Source: Rhizoclosmatium globosum (lineage: Eukaryota > Chytridiomycota > Chytridiomycetes > Chytridiales > Chytriomycetaceae). From it: a stretch of 64,000 nucleotides of DNA. Below the pieces are notes generated by a model, which did not search any database, was not told where the DNA came from, and saw only the letters and a list, made by a program, of their open reading frames with translations. The stretch spans positions 267,614-331,613 of the forward strand of contig MCGO01000048.1 of the NCBI GenBank assembly GCA_002104985.1, given 5' to 3'. The translations under genes were made by a program, and so were the position numbers. Shown here in pieces: positions 53,332-64,000 of the stretch. Positions within the stretch are counted from its first letter, which is position 1; each line of letters starts with the position of its first letter.

Positions 53332-55545
53332 ATGGCACCCCGAAAGAAGAAGGCCGCTGCTGCGCAAGTCCCCAAAGGCGCTTCCAGCCCTGGCCCTGGA
53401 ATCTGCGGACTTCCCACGGAACTATTTGACGAAATCTGTGTATACCTGAGATCAGTGGATGTCCTCAATTTGGGTTGTGCGAACAAACGGCTTGCTTCGC
53501 TCACTACTTCAGATTCTCGGTGAGGACAAAGTGTATTATCAAGTATATTAATGCTGATCGACCTCGTTCAGTATCTGGACAGTGTTGTATCAATCAATGG
53601 GATATCCACCAATCCCCGACGCTGCGTCACACCTCATCACAACCAAGTCCCTCCTGACCGTCGCCTCCAGAGTAAGACAACACACTCTAAATCGCCCATT
53701 AAGTTGATCGCTGACACCTGTTTCAAGGTTGGCTGCGCATACTGCCCAACAAAGTCAAAACAAGTCAACTGGCGCACGATTCAGCGCGTCTGCTCAAAAT
53801 GCATCAGCAAAGTCAAGTACGTGCCATCAATTGTCCCAGGCGAAGAGTTTGACTTGTGGGCGGAACGGATGAGGAAGGCTGGATCCATGTCCGAGGCTGA
53901 TCGGAGGGCTCATTTGGCTGGAATCCGTGCTCAAAGGCGACGGGATATTATCAGCAGGTACTGGTCTTTTACGGGTGTGTCCTGTTGGACTTACAAAGAA
54001 ACCAGGTTTGCTGCAATCAACCCAGCCATCACAGAATCCATCTTGGTGGAATGCAACGCCTTTGAGCGTGCTAGCGAAATCGCCACACCGCTTACCAATC
54101 GAATATTCTCAAATCTTGTTCGCTCGGCGGCTGATGATATTAAGGCTAGTCGGGTTTCGAAATCCCAGAAAGAGTGGTATCTTCAACTTCATGCTGAAGC
54201 TATGGACGGTGTTCCCGAAGTATGGAGCAATTATATGAACGGACATACTTTGATTTGTAATTGTTCCACTCGCTTTTCCGACGATGAACGGATGTACTAT
54301 GCAAGGTTCCAGCGATTGATCTTGGTCTTTCTCAAAGATTACGCGTGGAACGAGTCTTTCCCTGCCTTCAACTCTACTCCATATTTGGAGGATATTAGAA
54401 AGATTGTTCGTGCTCCTTATGAGCGGTTTATGAAGGCTGAAAACGACTTGTTGACTCGTTTCCCCCATTTGGAGCCTACTCTTGTCACATTGAAAGGATC
54501 TGTTTCATTCATGAGCAGTTTAGTGACGAAATTCCAGAGTAAAACTGCGTCAGTTACAGATTATGAGGAATTCGTCGAGAGAACAGTCCGTAGTGACAGA
54601 TTGAATGCCATTATGCCGGATGCAACAATTGTTTTTACTCCAGAATTCAAAATTCACGAGCTTGGCGCTACTGAGTGGTTCAAACGAAATACTCATTTTT
54701 TTGACTATAAACTTTTGGGCTGGGATCAAGAAGCAACCAAACAGTCGTGGGACGAATGGATGCGAACTATGACGGCACGTCAAGCTTCTGTATTTCGGCA
54801 TATCGTCACGAAATGCAACCCAGAGCTGCTTCAAAATGAACCTGATCGTTTTTATGGAGGATTGAATGAAGAAATGATTCTCTATGAGAATTCACCTCAA
54901 CAGCTTCTTCTTGCTGACTTGGACATCAGAGCTGTTTGTATTGTGCGTGAAGATTTATCTGGTATCTGGTTGCCTTCGTATCTACCAAGAAGCTATCGCT
55001 TCCGTAATGCATCTGACTTGGCACTTCAAGCTGTTAAAGAAATTTCAGCCGCTCCAGATGAATATGATGAAACAAAATTGTTTGAAGCTTGCTCCGGGTT
55101 TTTCAATCAAGCGTGTCTTATGGGCGCCTGCAATGACGATGTAGTAGAAGAAAAGTACTTTTCGTCCATTGGAAAGGACTTTACGACAGGCTTTTATGAT
55201 TTCAGTGATGCAGAGATGCAAAACTGGAAATTAACTGTTCGTCAAAGAGTAATGGCTGTTTTTGAGGAGATGGATCCGGTTCACAAACAGCGAGCGCGAT
55301 TTCAATGTCATACTCTCATATCAAAAGAAATACGTGGGGAAGGAGATGCCAAGAATTTTGAAAACGCAAGGTCCTTGTTGGAATATCTTCTGCCGACCAA
55401 CGCGGAATTCAATGCTAAGGAAGCAATCAGAAAGTTTGGAAGCTACCTGAATCAAGTTGTTGATGATTATTTCCCAAACTATGATAGTGATGATTGGAGT
55501 GGTTATGAAAGTGACGAACCTGGTCCAGGATGTTCAGTGATGTGA
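53332..55545 (+). CDS. F-box protein, tandem paralogue 1
   Basis: Four exons (53332-53519, 53572-53671, 53728-53957 and 54006-55545) give 685 residues. An N-terminal F-box (GICGLPTELFDEICVYLRSV, DVLNLGCANKRLASLT) precedes a small motif IWTVLYQS in exon 2. Exon 3 holds two CxxC pairs (CAYCPTKSKQVNW, CSKC) that suggest zinc binding. The rest is a helical domain with no known homologue. Probably a substrate adaptor of an SCF ubiquitin ligase. The longest plain frame runs through all the introns with stops bypassed only by splicing. Confidence 0.72.
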
Positions 55546-55632
55546 GCATATGAACGTAACAATATGATTAGCAATACAATGTTATACTGTTTCAATTTCA
55601 TTAAACTTCATGTCCGATTTTTACTCTTCAAA

Positions 55633-57823
55633 ATGCCTCCTCGAAAGTCAAAACGTGTTATCGCCGCCTCCAACACGAACGAAATCGAAGGGCCTGGGAT
55701 CTGTGGACTTCCAACAGAGTTGTTTGATGAAGTGTGTCTGTATTTGAAGCCAGTCGATATCCTCAACTTAGGCTGCGTAAACCGTCGTCTTGCTTCCCTG
55801 ACAACGGCAGAGTCTCGGTAACAGTTCATACTAAATGCTTCGAGTAAATGCTGATGCCAACCTTGATCGCAGTATCTGGACAGTCCTGTATCAATCATCG
55901 GAACTTCCACCAATTCCTCAATCGATGTCACAACTCGTCACTGCCAAAAAAGTTTTGGCCCTTATTTCTCGAGTACGTTAAAGTTATCTATGTATCCTCG
56001 TGCCAGCGTCTAATGCCGTTGCGATAGGTTGGTTGTGCATTTTGCCCAACAAAGTCAAAACAAGTGGACTGGCAAACTCTTCAACGCTTGTGCTCAAAGT
56101 GTATGAAGAAAAGACGAAACTTGGAACCCGCAATTGTAGGAGATGAGTTTCGTGACTGGAGTAAAGAGATGAAAGAATCCCAAAACATATCCGAATCTGA
56201 TCGTCGGTTTCAGTTGGAAGTAGTTCGAATTCAAAGAAAGAGGGATATCATTGATAGGTACCGTTTCGTCCTATTAAGCTGTATCATTTCTTATTCCCAT
56301 TCAGATTTGCTACCATGGATCCACCAATTACAGAAGAAATATTGGAATGCTGCAGTGAATTCCATCGTGTCTGTAACGTTGCAACCCCTCTGACAAATCG
56401 AGTATTTACGAATGTGCTTCGGACTTTGGGTCCCAATATAAAAGCCATTCGAGTAATTGCGACTATCATTGAATGGTACCTCCTTCTTCACGCTGAAGCT
56501 ATGGAAGGAATTCCTGAGCAATGGAGTAACTATATGAATGTCGATACTTTGATTGGCAGTCGTTGTTTCCGCTATACTGCTGAAGAAAGAGCCTACTACT
56601 CAAAGTTTCACATTCTGGCATTCGATATTCTGAAAGACTATGCTTGGAACGATGTATTCCCCACTTTTGACTCCTCGCCGTATTTGAAAGAGATCAAGGA
56701 TGTTGTTTGTGATCCCTATGAACGATTCTGTAATGCTGAAAAAGACTTGTTACGACGGCTGCCTCACTTAGAGCAGGAACTTGCTGAGATTAAAAACTCC
56801 CCCTTAAGCATGAGTGAAGTCATCTTAAAGTTTGTGGATCGAGACACCTCCGTAATTGAGTACGAAGAAATGGTGAAAGAAAAACTCATCGTCGAACGAA
56901 TTCATAAGGTTATTATTCAATTTCCAAGCATAACATTTTCTCCTGTTTTCAAGATCAAAACATTGGGTGCAACGGAGTGGTTCAGTCGCAACAGACAGTT
57001 TTTTGATATTAAAACTGACAGTTGGGATGAAGTAGCAGCTAAAGCATCCTGGGAAACCTGGAATACAATTATGACTGCTCGCAAGGCTTCAATTTATCGC
57101 CATATCATCATCAACTGCAAACCAGCACTTCTTCAGGACGTACCTGACCGATACGCTGCAGACATGAATTATCATATTGATCACTTCGAGGGATTACAAG
57201 AATGGCCATTGTTAGCGGACTTTGATACAACTGCTCTGTGTCTTGTTCGGTGGGATTTATGGGAGGCATTCAACGTCATCGATTACTCTGAACCAAGCTA
57301 TTGTTTCCGCGGCCTTGATGTATTAAAAGAGGAAGCGAATAATGAATTAACTGCAATCGCCGAGGAATACAATGAATCCAAATGCCTCGAAACATTTGCT
57401 CGCTTTTACAATCAAAAACGTGTCATGGCTGTTTCAGAAGGCGATGTTATCATGGAAGAGTACTTTGAGTCGAAGGGGATGAATTACACGACTGGATTTC
57501 AAGACATGAATACTTATTCTCGATGGAACCAAGTTATGATGAACAGACTTCAAAATGTCGCAGAAAAGCTTTGTCCCCAGTTGCCCCTGCGGTGCTTTTT
57601 CATGCTTCTCCAAGAGGTTCAAGGTAATGGAAAAGAAGCAGACTTCAAGAACGCTCGCTTACTTTTGGAGTATTTGTTACCATCTAACAAATCGTTCAAT
57701 ACTTCAAAAGCAATCAAAAAGTTTGAGTCCTACTTGAACAAACTTGTGGATCATTTGTCAATTCACTGGATGAATGAGGATGGAGATTCAATCACAGAAA
57801 ATAGCTTAGATTCGATGCAATGA
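55633..57823 (+). CDS. F-box protein, tandem paralogue 2
   Basis: Four exons (55633-55817, 55873-55972, 56028-56257 and 56305-57823) give 677 residues, with intron positions and phases identical to the gene 90 bp upstream. The F-box (LPTELFDEVCLYLKPVDIL), IWTVLYQ, CAFCPTKSKQVDW/CSKC and the segments NYMNxxTLIxxxxxR and DYAWNxxFPxF are shared. Overall identity looks about 50%, so the duplication is not very recent. Same inferred adaptor role. Confidence 0.72.
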
Positions 57824-58254
57824 GTGTTCGATTTAGGTCGCGAAACCAGCCAAAAGAGGAGGATTTTTGTGCGCGGGATTCATAATATCCTGCTGTTAGT
57901 CTATAAATAAAGCCTTCAAAAATCATTACAAAAATGGAGTTTTTGCAACGGGCTGATACTGTTACTGACTCTCATGCAAGCGGCAGAGGTCTTTTCACTT
58001 CCAACCAAGAACAAGTGCTTCACAACGCAAAAAATTAGATTGAATTTTGTGTAAAACATATTACTCTCTGGGCCAGATGGTACTTCAAGATTCCTCGTGA
58101 CTATAAATCCCTAAACTCGTGAAATTAAAGTTATTGCTCCGAAGCGGGATTAAAACTTCACACTGCACCGGAAATGCAAACAAGGAAGGCCAAATTGCTC
58201 GTACATACTTGAATATACTTTATTTATTTATTTTAGCTAATAAAGCAATGTGCC
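57824..58254. other. Convergent intergenic region, no gene seen
   Basis: About 430 bp between the stops of the second F-box gene (plus) and the SWIM gene (minus). AT-rich with polyadenylation-like AATAAA near 57906 and several T-runs. No tRNA or conserved frame. Confidence 0.5.
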
Positions 58255-59354
58255 TCAAGAAACCAACCCTTCCGTCACAATCCTCATAAACTCAACGCCA
58301 CCGTCATCCGTAATATCTACCCACTCCTCTGTTTGATCCTGTCCCTCTAATTCCTGGGACGCCGACAACAACACATCTCCATTCTCAAAACCATCATGCT
58401 CAAACTCATCAATATCCCATCCACCACCCTTGGATGCGGAAGGAATCACGAAAGCATTTGCGCCAAGAGATTTACGTCCCGAATCAGAATCGTTTTTCCG
58501 TTTCTTGTAGGAAGAGGAGAGTTGGGAGAGTGAGAATGAGGATGCAGTTATTTTTCGCGAGGATGTAGGATGATCGTCACTAAACGCGTTATCATTTGCA
58601 CGCGGTGTATTAAGCTTGAATTTAGGTGGTTTTGGGACAGGGGACGCGTTTATTTGTGATTGAAGCGGAGAATCAGAACCAGTTGCATCAGATTTCAGCT
58701 TCGCGGCTGTCTTGAAAGGACTTGCTGGTTTTGAGAATCTATTTGGGGATTTTTGACTGATGATGAAAGCTGAAGATGTGACAGATGGAGTGAATCGTTT
58801 CTCCTTCTTGATTGTGGGGACGGGGAGGCCGAATGATTCGAGAAGTGATTTACTGAATACAGGAGTGTTGCTGATTGTCGATACTTTGAATGCAGATTGA
58901 GTTTGTGGGAAGTGTATTTTTTGGGTTGGTTGTGTTTGTGGTTGTTGAGGTTGGTCAAGCTCAGGTAACGGATCGACCGGTTGAGCAACAGCGTCTGAGT
59001 CATCAATTTCGGGTTCTTTTGTTATTTGATTGTCGTTGAATTCCTCAGTTGAGGGTGGCAGTGGCAGTGGAAGTGGGATCTTGTCCCTCTCGTCCTGATT
59101 CTGCATCGCCTTCAAATGGCGGCAAAGCGAGCGTGAACCATCTGATTTGAACATGTTTGAAGCGGCGGGGCAACTGCAGAAGAAGACCGAAGGAAGAAGA
59201 AGGATTGGGCCGTTGTTTGGCGAATTGGACACCTGCATCAATCATCAGTGACTGTCACTCGCTTTCTATTCACTCGATTGCCGTTACTTACCTGAACAAG
59301 CACTTTCTTGGTGCCCCTTTCACTGCCACTTGAGTACACTCTTCTTTTTCGCAT
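58255..59354 (-). CDS. SWIM zinc-finger protein
   Basis: Two exons (59292-59354 and 58255-59232) give 346 residues. Near residue 30-65, FFCSCPAASNMF...SLCRHLKAM fits the SWIM finger CxCxnCxH. The remainder is Ser/Pro/Lys-rich and disordered, ending in an acidic part. SWIM fingers occur in SWS1/ZSWIM7 recombination partners and in other DNA-related proteins, but the long disordered tail is not typical of ZSWIM7. A DNA-repair role is therefore only possible. Confidence 0.6.
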
Positions 59355-59404
59355 TCACTGTTTGTTCTAGTTGTAAGAGGTCCGAAAATGTAGAACTTAT
59401 ATCT

Positions 59405-61473
59405 TTATTGACTCGTGAATGCTTTCAAGAAGCCTAAAACACTCTCTCGGTCAAACTGTGCTTCATCAAAGTCACCTGCTTGTTCTGCAATTTCACCACA
59501 AGCTTTCACTAACCCAATAAACTCATCAATTCGTCCCAGCAGCGCTCGAACATCTTTTCCACGAGCAACAATTTCTGATAAAGCATTCACGCTCAAGAAC
59601 CAGAGTTCCTTCACGTCCTCCCAACTACTGGTTAAGCTTCGAGTATGATACAATGCCTGAACAGAACATGCGACGACCTCATTCCGTAAGCCCTCGGATA
59701 AGTCAACACAGTCGCGCACCACAAACAGCGCTAGGCAACACGCGTTCATTACATGAACAACCACATTCTCTGTCACCTTTACCCGCAAATCAGCCCCATC
59801 CTTCACAAGACACTCCAACAACCGGGTCGAAACATCCCGCACATTCCCACCCTCAACAAGTCTCCCCACACCAATCCCCGAAACAACAAGATTCAAAACA
59901 CAACAAACACCAACCCTCCTCTCTTCGCCACTCCCATACAAAACCCACCCCGCCACCAAATCCCCACCTCCACACTCCAAAAACCGTTCCACACATTCAT
60001 CCCCGGCCCCCGTCACATTCATAAACACACCCCCAAGATCCTCACACCCATTCCCACTTTTCGCACAATGCACAAGAACACCCAACCCGGCTTTCACCTC
60101 TGCAATCGAACTGGCCTCTGTATCTTCCGCAAGCCAAACCCCCAACCCCTCCACTGCAGCCCTCACAACGCCCCCACCACCTTCTTTGTCTTCTCCAAAC
60201 ACACCACTCGACCCAGCCTCCCTCCAACCCTCATACAAATCAACAAGATGCGCGAGAACAGCGACAAACGTCTCTGCAAGCGCATGATGGACGGAAATCA
60301 AGAGGTCGCTTGGGAAATCGAGGGACTCAGTTTGAACGATTGCTGTCAATGCGTCTGTGATGAATGTGATGTGGGATACAGTGACAGAATTCGATGGATT
60401 ATTCGTGTCAAGAAGGACACGGAGGTCCGTGCATGTTAAATGGATGAGGAGGGTTGCGCGTTTGTAGTCTTCTGGTGTGGGTGACAGTTGAAAGAGGAAT
60501 GTCGGGCCGAGGACATGGAATGCTGTTGATGCAAGCATTAAAAGAGAAGTTTGGGTTGTTTGGGGGAGTTTGTTTTGGGAGGGTGACAGATTGTTTCGAG
60601 TAGGTGTGGAAGTGGAGGTGGGGATGGAATCATGTGGAGGAGAGGGATGATGAGAGGTGGTATTTCGGCCTTGAGAGGCATTTCTATTGTTTCAAAGAGG
60701 GAGACGAGGTTGTGAGAAGGTGGGTGAGTGATTCTTCTAATCTTGGTTGATGGATAGTCGATGAATTCAAAATAACATCGATTGAAGATATAAGATGGTT
60801 GATGAGAGTAATTGGTTCGTTGGCGTGAATGGTATAGCTGGGTCATCAGGCTTCCTTCGCTTTTGGCAAGTCTCGGCCTTTGTGATTGAAGCGACTATTG
60901 AGGCAAGAACTTGATTTTCGATCAGGGAAACAACTCCTCGCTCGTTACTCAGGAGTTGTGTGAATATGTCCATGATTTGGAAGCAGACTTCAGGGTCAGA
61001 GCTATTGGGAGACAATTCGTCAGCTTTCCTGTCACAACAGATTGTCAGAAGTGTCACCTCTCGTTCAGAATGCGAGCCATAGATTGAGTGTGAATACAGA
61101 GGCCGCCCACACATTGTCGGCTTGTTGTTGTTCGGCATCGAGAGCCGCCAGCCAGCCAACACAGCATCTCGCCAGGGACAGCGCCAGACCCACCAGGCCA
61201 TCCGTCTGAAGCATCCGCCTGACAAACACGGCATTTCTTCCAAAGACAGTTTCAAAGAGAGTTGCGAGAACAAGCGACAACTGGAACTGGAACTGGAACT
61301 GCGCATTGTTCGAATCAGACAAGGACGAGAGTGTCCGAACAACGACCCGGTTCGCAACTGTCAATGCCGCGACTCGTTCTTCGGCGCTGCTTCTTTTGCG
61401 CCGGAGAACTGTTTCGCAGTTGATCAGAAGTGTGTGTTGTTGTTGGTGTTGTGTTGTGTTGCTGCTTTTCATC
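59405..61473 (-). CDS. Neurochondrin-like ARM-type helical protein
   Basis: Three exons (61112-61473, 60777-61028 and 59405-60683) give 630 residues. It begins MKSSNTTQHQQQHTLL and then SSAEERVAALTVANRVV, followed by leucine-rich helices through the body, for example EVCFQIMDIFTQLLSNERGV and VVHVMNACCLALFVV. The opening 'SAEER..AL' and helical layout resemble the neurochondrin family. A Pro/Thr/Ser loop (about 50 residues) interrupts near the second splice site. Both splice junctions keep frame but use weak donors (GTGGGC, GTTATT), so exact edges are tentative. Confidence 0.5.
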
Positions 61474-61525
61474 CATCTTTCCTTCAGAGAAACCTTATCC
61501 AAAAACCAACACTTCCAAACCAACA

Positions 61526-61783
61526 ATGTCTGCACCGACCCGCACAGAGGCCCTCTCTCTTTACCGCAACCTCCTCCGATCCGCCCGCCTCTTTTCAAAC
61601 TACAACTTCAGAAACTATGTTGTCCGCAGGTCCACTGACGCTTTCAGACATTTCAAATCAGAGACTGATGCTTCGATCCTGGCTGCTGCGTTTCAGAAGG
61701 GTCTGGCTGAGCTTGGAGTGGCAAAGAGACAGGGTACTATCGATGGAATGTATCAGTCGAGCGATTGGTGGTGGAACCAGTGA
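61526..61783 (+). CDS. ISD11: ISD11/LYRM4, desulfurase accessory protein
   Basis: Single exon, 85 residues. LYR motif within ALSLYRNLLRSARLFSNYNF, then NYVVRRSTDAFRHFK and ELGVAKRQGTIDGMYQS follow LYRM4/ISD11 closely. It stabilises the cysteine desulfurase Nfs1 in the mitochondrial iron-sulphur cluster machine, together with acyl carrier protein. Divergent from the neurochondrin-like gene, 53 bp apart. Confidence 0.92.
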   Translation: MSAPTRTEALSLYRNLLRSARLFSNYNFRNYVVRRSTDAFRHFKSETDASILAAAFQKGLAELGVAKRQGTIDGMYQSSDWWWNQ

Positions 61784-62127
61784 CTGCGAAGGCTTCAAAG
61801 GGATTCGGGTACTCAGTCTACAGAAACAAGTAGAAACTCTTTATCTACTGGTTTGAGTGCTGGGGTGCCTGTATTTGGATGTTGGGAGTTGCCACGATAT
61901 CGAAGACTTATAATAAAACTGGATTGCATAATGTATTCAGTGTAGCATCTGAATATTTAAGTTACAGCTGATTCACTTTGGTATCAGACGACTGTCAGCC
62001 AAGTTAGTGTGGGACATCTGTTCCTGACGTCATTAATGATTCCAAATCATCTTATTTAAATATCCAACCACGAAAACATCAAAGAGCTAGCGGAATGACT
62101 GCTCAAAACAATATATTCGCAAAACCC
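61784..62127. other. Convergent intergenic region, no gene seen
   Basis: About 340 bp between the ISD11 stop (plus) and the end of the SR gene (minus). No conserved frame or RNA gene seen. AATAAA-like sites near 61914 and 62130 could serve 3' ends. Confidence 0.5.
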
Positions 62128-64000
62128 CTACTCCAAGAAATAATAATCATTACAGCACAAAGTCCCATCATCAATCCCGTCTGCGATCATCTCGTTCATC
62201 CCGTCTTCTGTATACATCCCCAGCACCACGATACGAACCTTCAGCACGACCCCAGCACCGACTCCACTTCCACCACGGTATCCACCAAGTGGACTACGAC
62301 TTCTACCACCACGACGACGATCATCTCTGTCCCTGTCTCTTGGGCTTCGACTCCTTTCGCGTCTACCACTTGAACCTCCACGGTATCGATCATCACGTCT
62401 TGGTGGTGCGACACCGCGGTCGTATACAAAGGGTGGAGGGTAGTAAGCTGGAAAACCTGGTGGCAAAGCAGGTGGCCCACCGACAGCACCTGGGAGAGGT
62501 GCTGGTTTTCTGGGATCATAATGGATGGCGGTGGGGTGAAGACTGGTGGTGTGATTTCGCCGTCTTTTCCAGGCTTGCCACTAGTCATAGGTGGGTAACC
62601 GTATGGTGGGGCGTATGGGTAGTATGCATATGGGTATGGAGGTGGGACAAAACCAGGGTAGTGGGCAGCAGGTGGTGGGTATCTTGAGCTGCTACTGCTG
62701 CCGCCACGTGGAGAGCGGTCTCTTTCGACTCTTTTCACCATGTGACTGCATCCATTGATTAGAACAAAGAAGAATTGAAAAGAAATGAACTTACGGCTTT
62801 CCATCTGATCTCTTGTCGACTTTGTGTAATCGACACGCATTTGACGCTCATTATAAACAGTTCCGTTCATGGCCGCAATCGCTTTGGTGGCGCTTTCAAC
62901 ATTATCATATTGGATAAACCCATATCCTCTCGACTTTCCAGTCTACGAATAAAACCGTCAACAAAAAGGTAAAAACAAATTTACCCAAAACCTACAATCT
63001 TATCGGTGAGAATCACAACACTTTCCAATCTTCCAAACGGACGGAAAAGAGTTTCCAAGTCTCGTTCACGTGTCAGAATGCTCAACCCAAACACACCAAG
63101 CGTCGAAGAAGGAACAGGCGGTTCCAAGTCATCCTCTGCCTTTCTTGATTCTCTTCTTCTGTCTTGTGGAGACCGACCACGATCACGACCATCGTCATCG
63201 CGTCTTCTGTCATCACGAGATTGACGATCGTCAACATCGTCATCGCGCCGACGGCGTGGAGATCGAGAGGCATCACGGATGCTATAGTCAAAAGAGCATT
63301 AGAGAAAAAGAAAGTAGGGGAGGTTTTGAGGAGAGATTATATGAAACCAAACATTGGGACCATCTTCAGCCAAAAAAAACAGAAAATGGGTTCCATACAG
63401 AGGAATGGATTTCACAAAAAAAAAATTGATGTTGCATCTGTTTTTCTTCAACCGAACGTCATAGGTCGGACGATAGTTGTACACACATCATGCGTCAAAG
63501 GAGGGAATTTTCAAGGTGTTGTGGGTACATACCGATGGTCTAGAAGCTCGTGTTGCTTGTCATGAGGTCTGTACAAATGAACACGGGTGAGTTTAACAGC
63601 AATAGAAAGACAGGGGGGTAAGATGGGAAAGGTAGAAAGAAAATATAAGAATACGTCTTCAGGACCATCCCCAGCCAATAAACGTCAGGAAATGGGATCC
63701 ATACAGAGAAACGACATTCTTCAAATTATTGCACATGTTATTTCTTCAACCGAGAGTCACGGGAAAACAAAGACTATTGTTGTACACACATCGTGCGAGA
63801 AATTGAAAGGAAGAGGAGGAGGAGACAAGAGAAAGGGAGAGGGCATTACCTATGACGCTCATGCATCTCAATGTCTTCACGAAGGTGATGGTCGACTCGA
63901 ATATCCCGTTCGCCATCCTCAACGCCGGTAGTCACGTTTAGGAGAAACGCGGCGACGATCGTTGTGGTAGTCGTCGTCGTTGCGGTATGATTGTGGTGGA
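62128..64000 (-). CDS. Transformer-2-like SR splicing factor, 5' end beyond window
   Basis: Exons resolved: 63850 to the right edge, 63533-63568 (36 nt), 62996-63281 and 62795-62942; the 3' coding part lies at about 62128-62760. One RRM spans two exons: LGVFGLSILTRERDLETLF, RLESVVILTDKI, TGKSRGYGFIQYDNVESATK, RQMRVDYTKSTRD, i.e. RNP motifs of the Tra2 kind. RS/RD-rich flanks (SRSPRRRRDDD; RRERSRSPRDRDRDDRR) and a Tyr/Pro/Gly hinge complete it. Tra2 binds GAA-rich enhancers and promotes exon inclusion. The right end, the splice into the Tyr/Pro segment and the final frame (stop at 62128 or 62171) are unresolved. Two introns flanking the 36-nt exon are related in sequence. Confidence 0.75.
63339..63806. 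repeat. Related sequences in two adjacent introns of the SR gene
   Basis: Read on the plus strand, intron 63282-63532 and intron 63569-63849 share an ordered series of matches: GGACCATC..CAGCCA, AAATGGG.TCCATACAGAG, TTCTTCAACCGA, and TTGTACACACATC.TGCG. The related parts (about 63355-63495 and 63660-63806) show indels and substitutions between. The 36-nt exon lies between the two, so the repeats flank an exon. Confidence 0.75.

Noticed and set aside
1..64000. CRISPR arrays, bacterial operons, integrases or transposase genes.
   Set aside because: None seen: no regular direct-repeat array, no Shine-Dalgarno-spaced gene strings, and no transposase or reverse-transcriptase motifs.

Overview
The window looks like nuclear DNA of a zoosporic (flagellate) fungus, most likely a chytrid. 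Genes are packed tightly on both strands, often 15-60 bp apart. Nearly every gene is cut by short GT-AG introns, mostly 45-65 nt, often with a CTAAC/CTGAC-like branch motif before the acceptor. Fungal markers (fungal-specific transcription-factor domain, Bud4/anillin-type PH protein, transgelin, HP1-type chromatin proteins) sit beside genes kept only by organisms with cil­ia or flagella: ODAD4/TTC25, a PTPDC1-type phosphatase, and ARL2BP plus tubulin cofactor E. No bacterial operon, plasmid, phage or CRISPR features were seen. All exon structures were derived by eye from reading frame, splice signals and family similarity, so single boundaries may be off by a base or two.

Layout. 1-5.6 kb: 5' end of proteasome alpha-4, an MFSD1-like transporter, a divergent actin and a zinc-cluster-less transcription factor. 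5.6-9.2 kb: the first of three tRNA-Asn repeat cassettes, then two tandem HP1-like genes, one with an added ARID domain. 9.3-13.1 kb: a broken LRR gene, a GNAT-like protein and a membrane protein. 13.3-19.5 kb: ODAD4, casein kinase 2 beta, a long inverted repeat and an LRR gene. 19.6-25.2 kb: a 7TM protein, a RING-CH protein, an MFSD5 transporter, the second tRNA cassette and a small membrane protein. 25.2-34.3 kb: TBCE, SDHAF2, PTPDC1-like, a Cys-rich protein, ARL2BP, a MARCH-type ligase and Ran. 34.4-42.9 kb: the third tRNA cassette, an M20 amidohydrolase, an acidic protein, a cAMP-receptor-like GPCR, tRNA-Arg, a metaxin-like protein, LAMTOR2 and a Pro-rich protein. 43-47.5 kb: two tandem membrane paralogues, a secreted wall-type protein, a small mitochondrial-type protein and ATG3. 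47.6-57.8 kb: anillin/Bud4-like, transgelin, PEX11 and two tandem F-box paralogues. 58.2-64 kb: a SWIM-finger protein, a neurochondrin-like protein, ISD11/LYRM4 and a transformer-2-like SR protein running off the right edge.

Most genes are unlinked housekeeping functions. Functional threads do recur: tubulin and flagellum (TBCE, ARL2BP, ODAD4, PTPDC1), actin and cytokinesis (actin, anillin, transgelin), mitochondria (SDHAF2, ISD11, metaxin-like) and nutrient/lysosome biology (LAMTOR2, MFSD1, ATG3). The most unusual items are the ARID-chromo-chromoshadow fusion, the three tRNA-Asn cassettes with conserved flanks, the inverted duplication shared by the CK2-beta and LRR 5' regions, and two related introns flanking a 36-nt frame-neutral exon in the SR gene.
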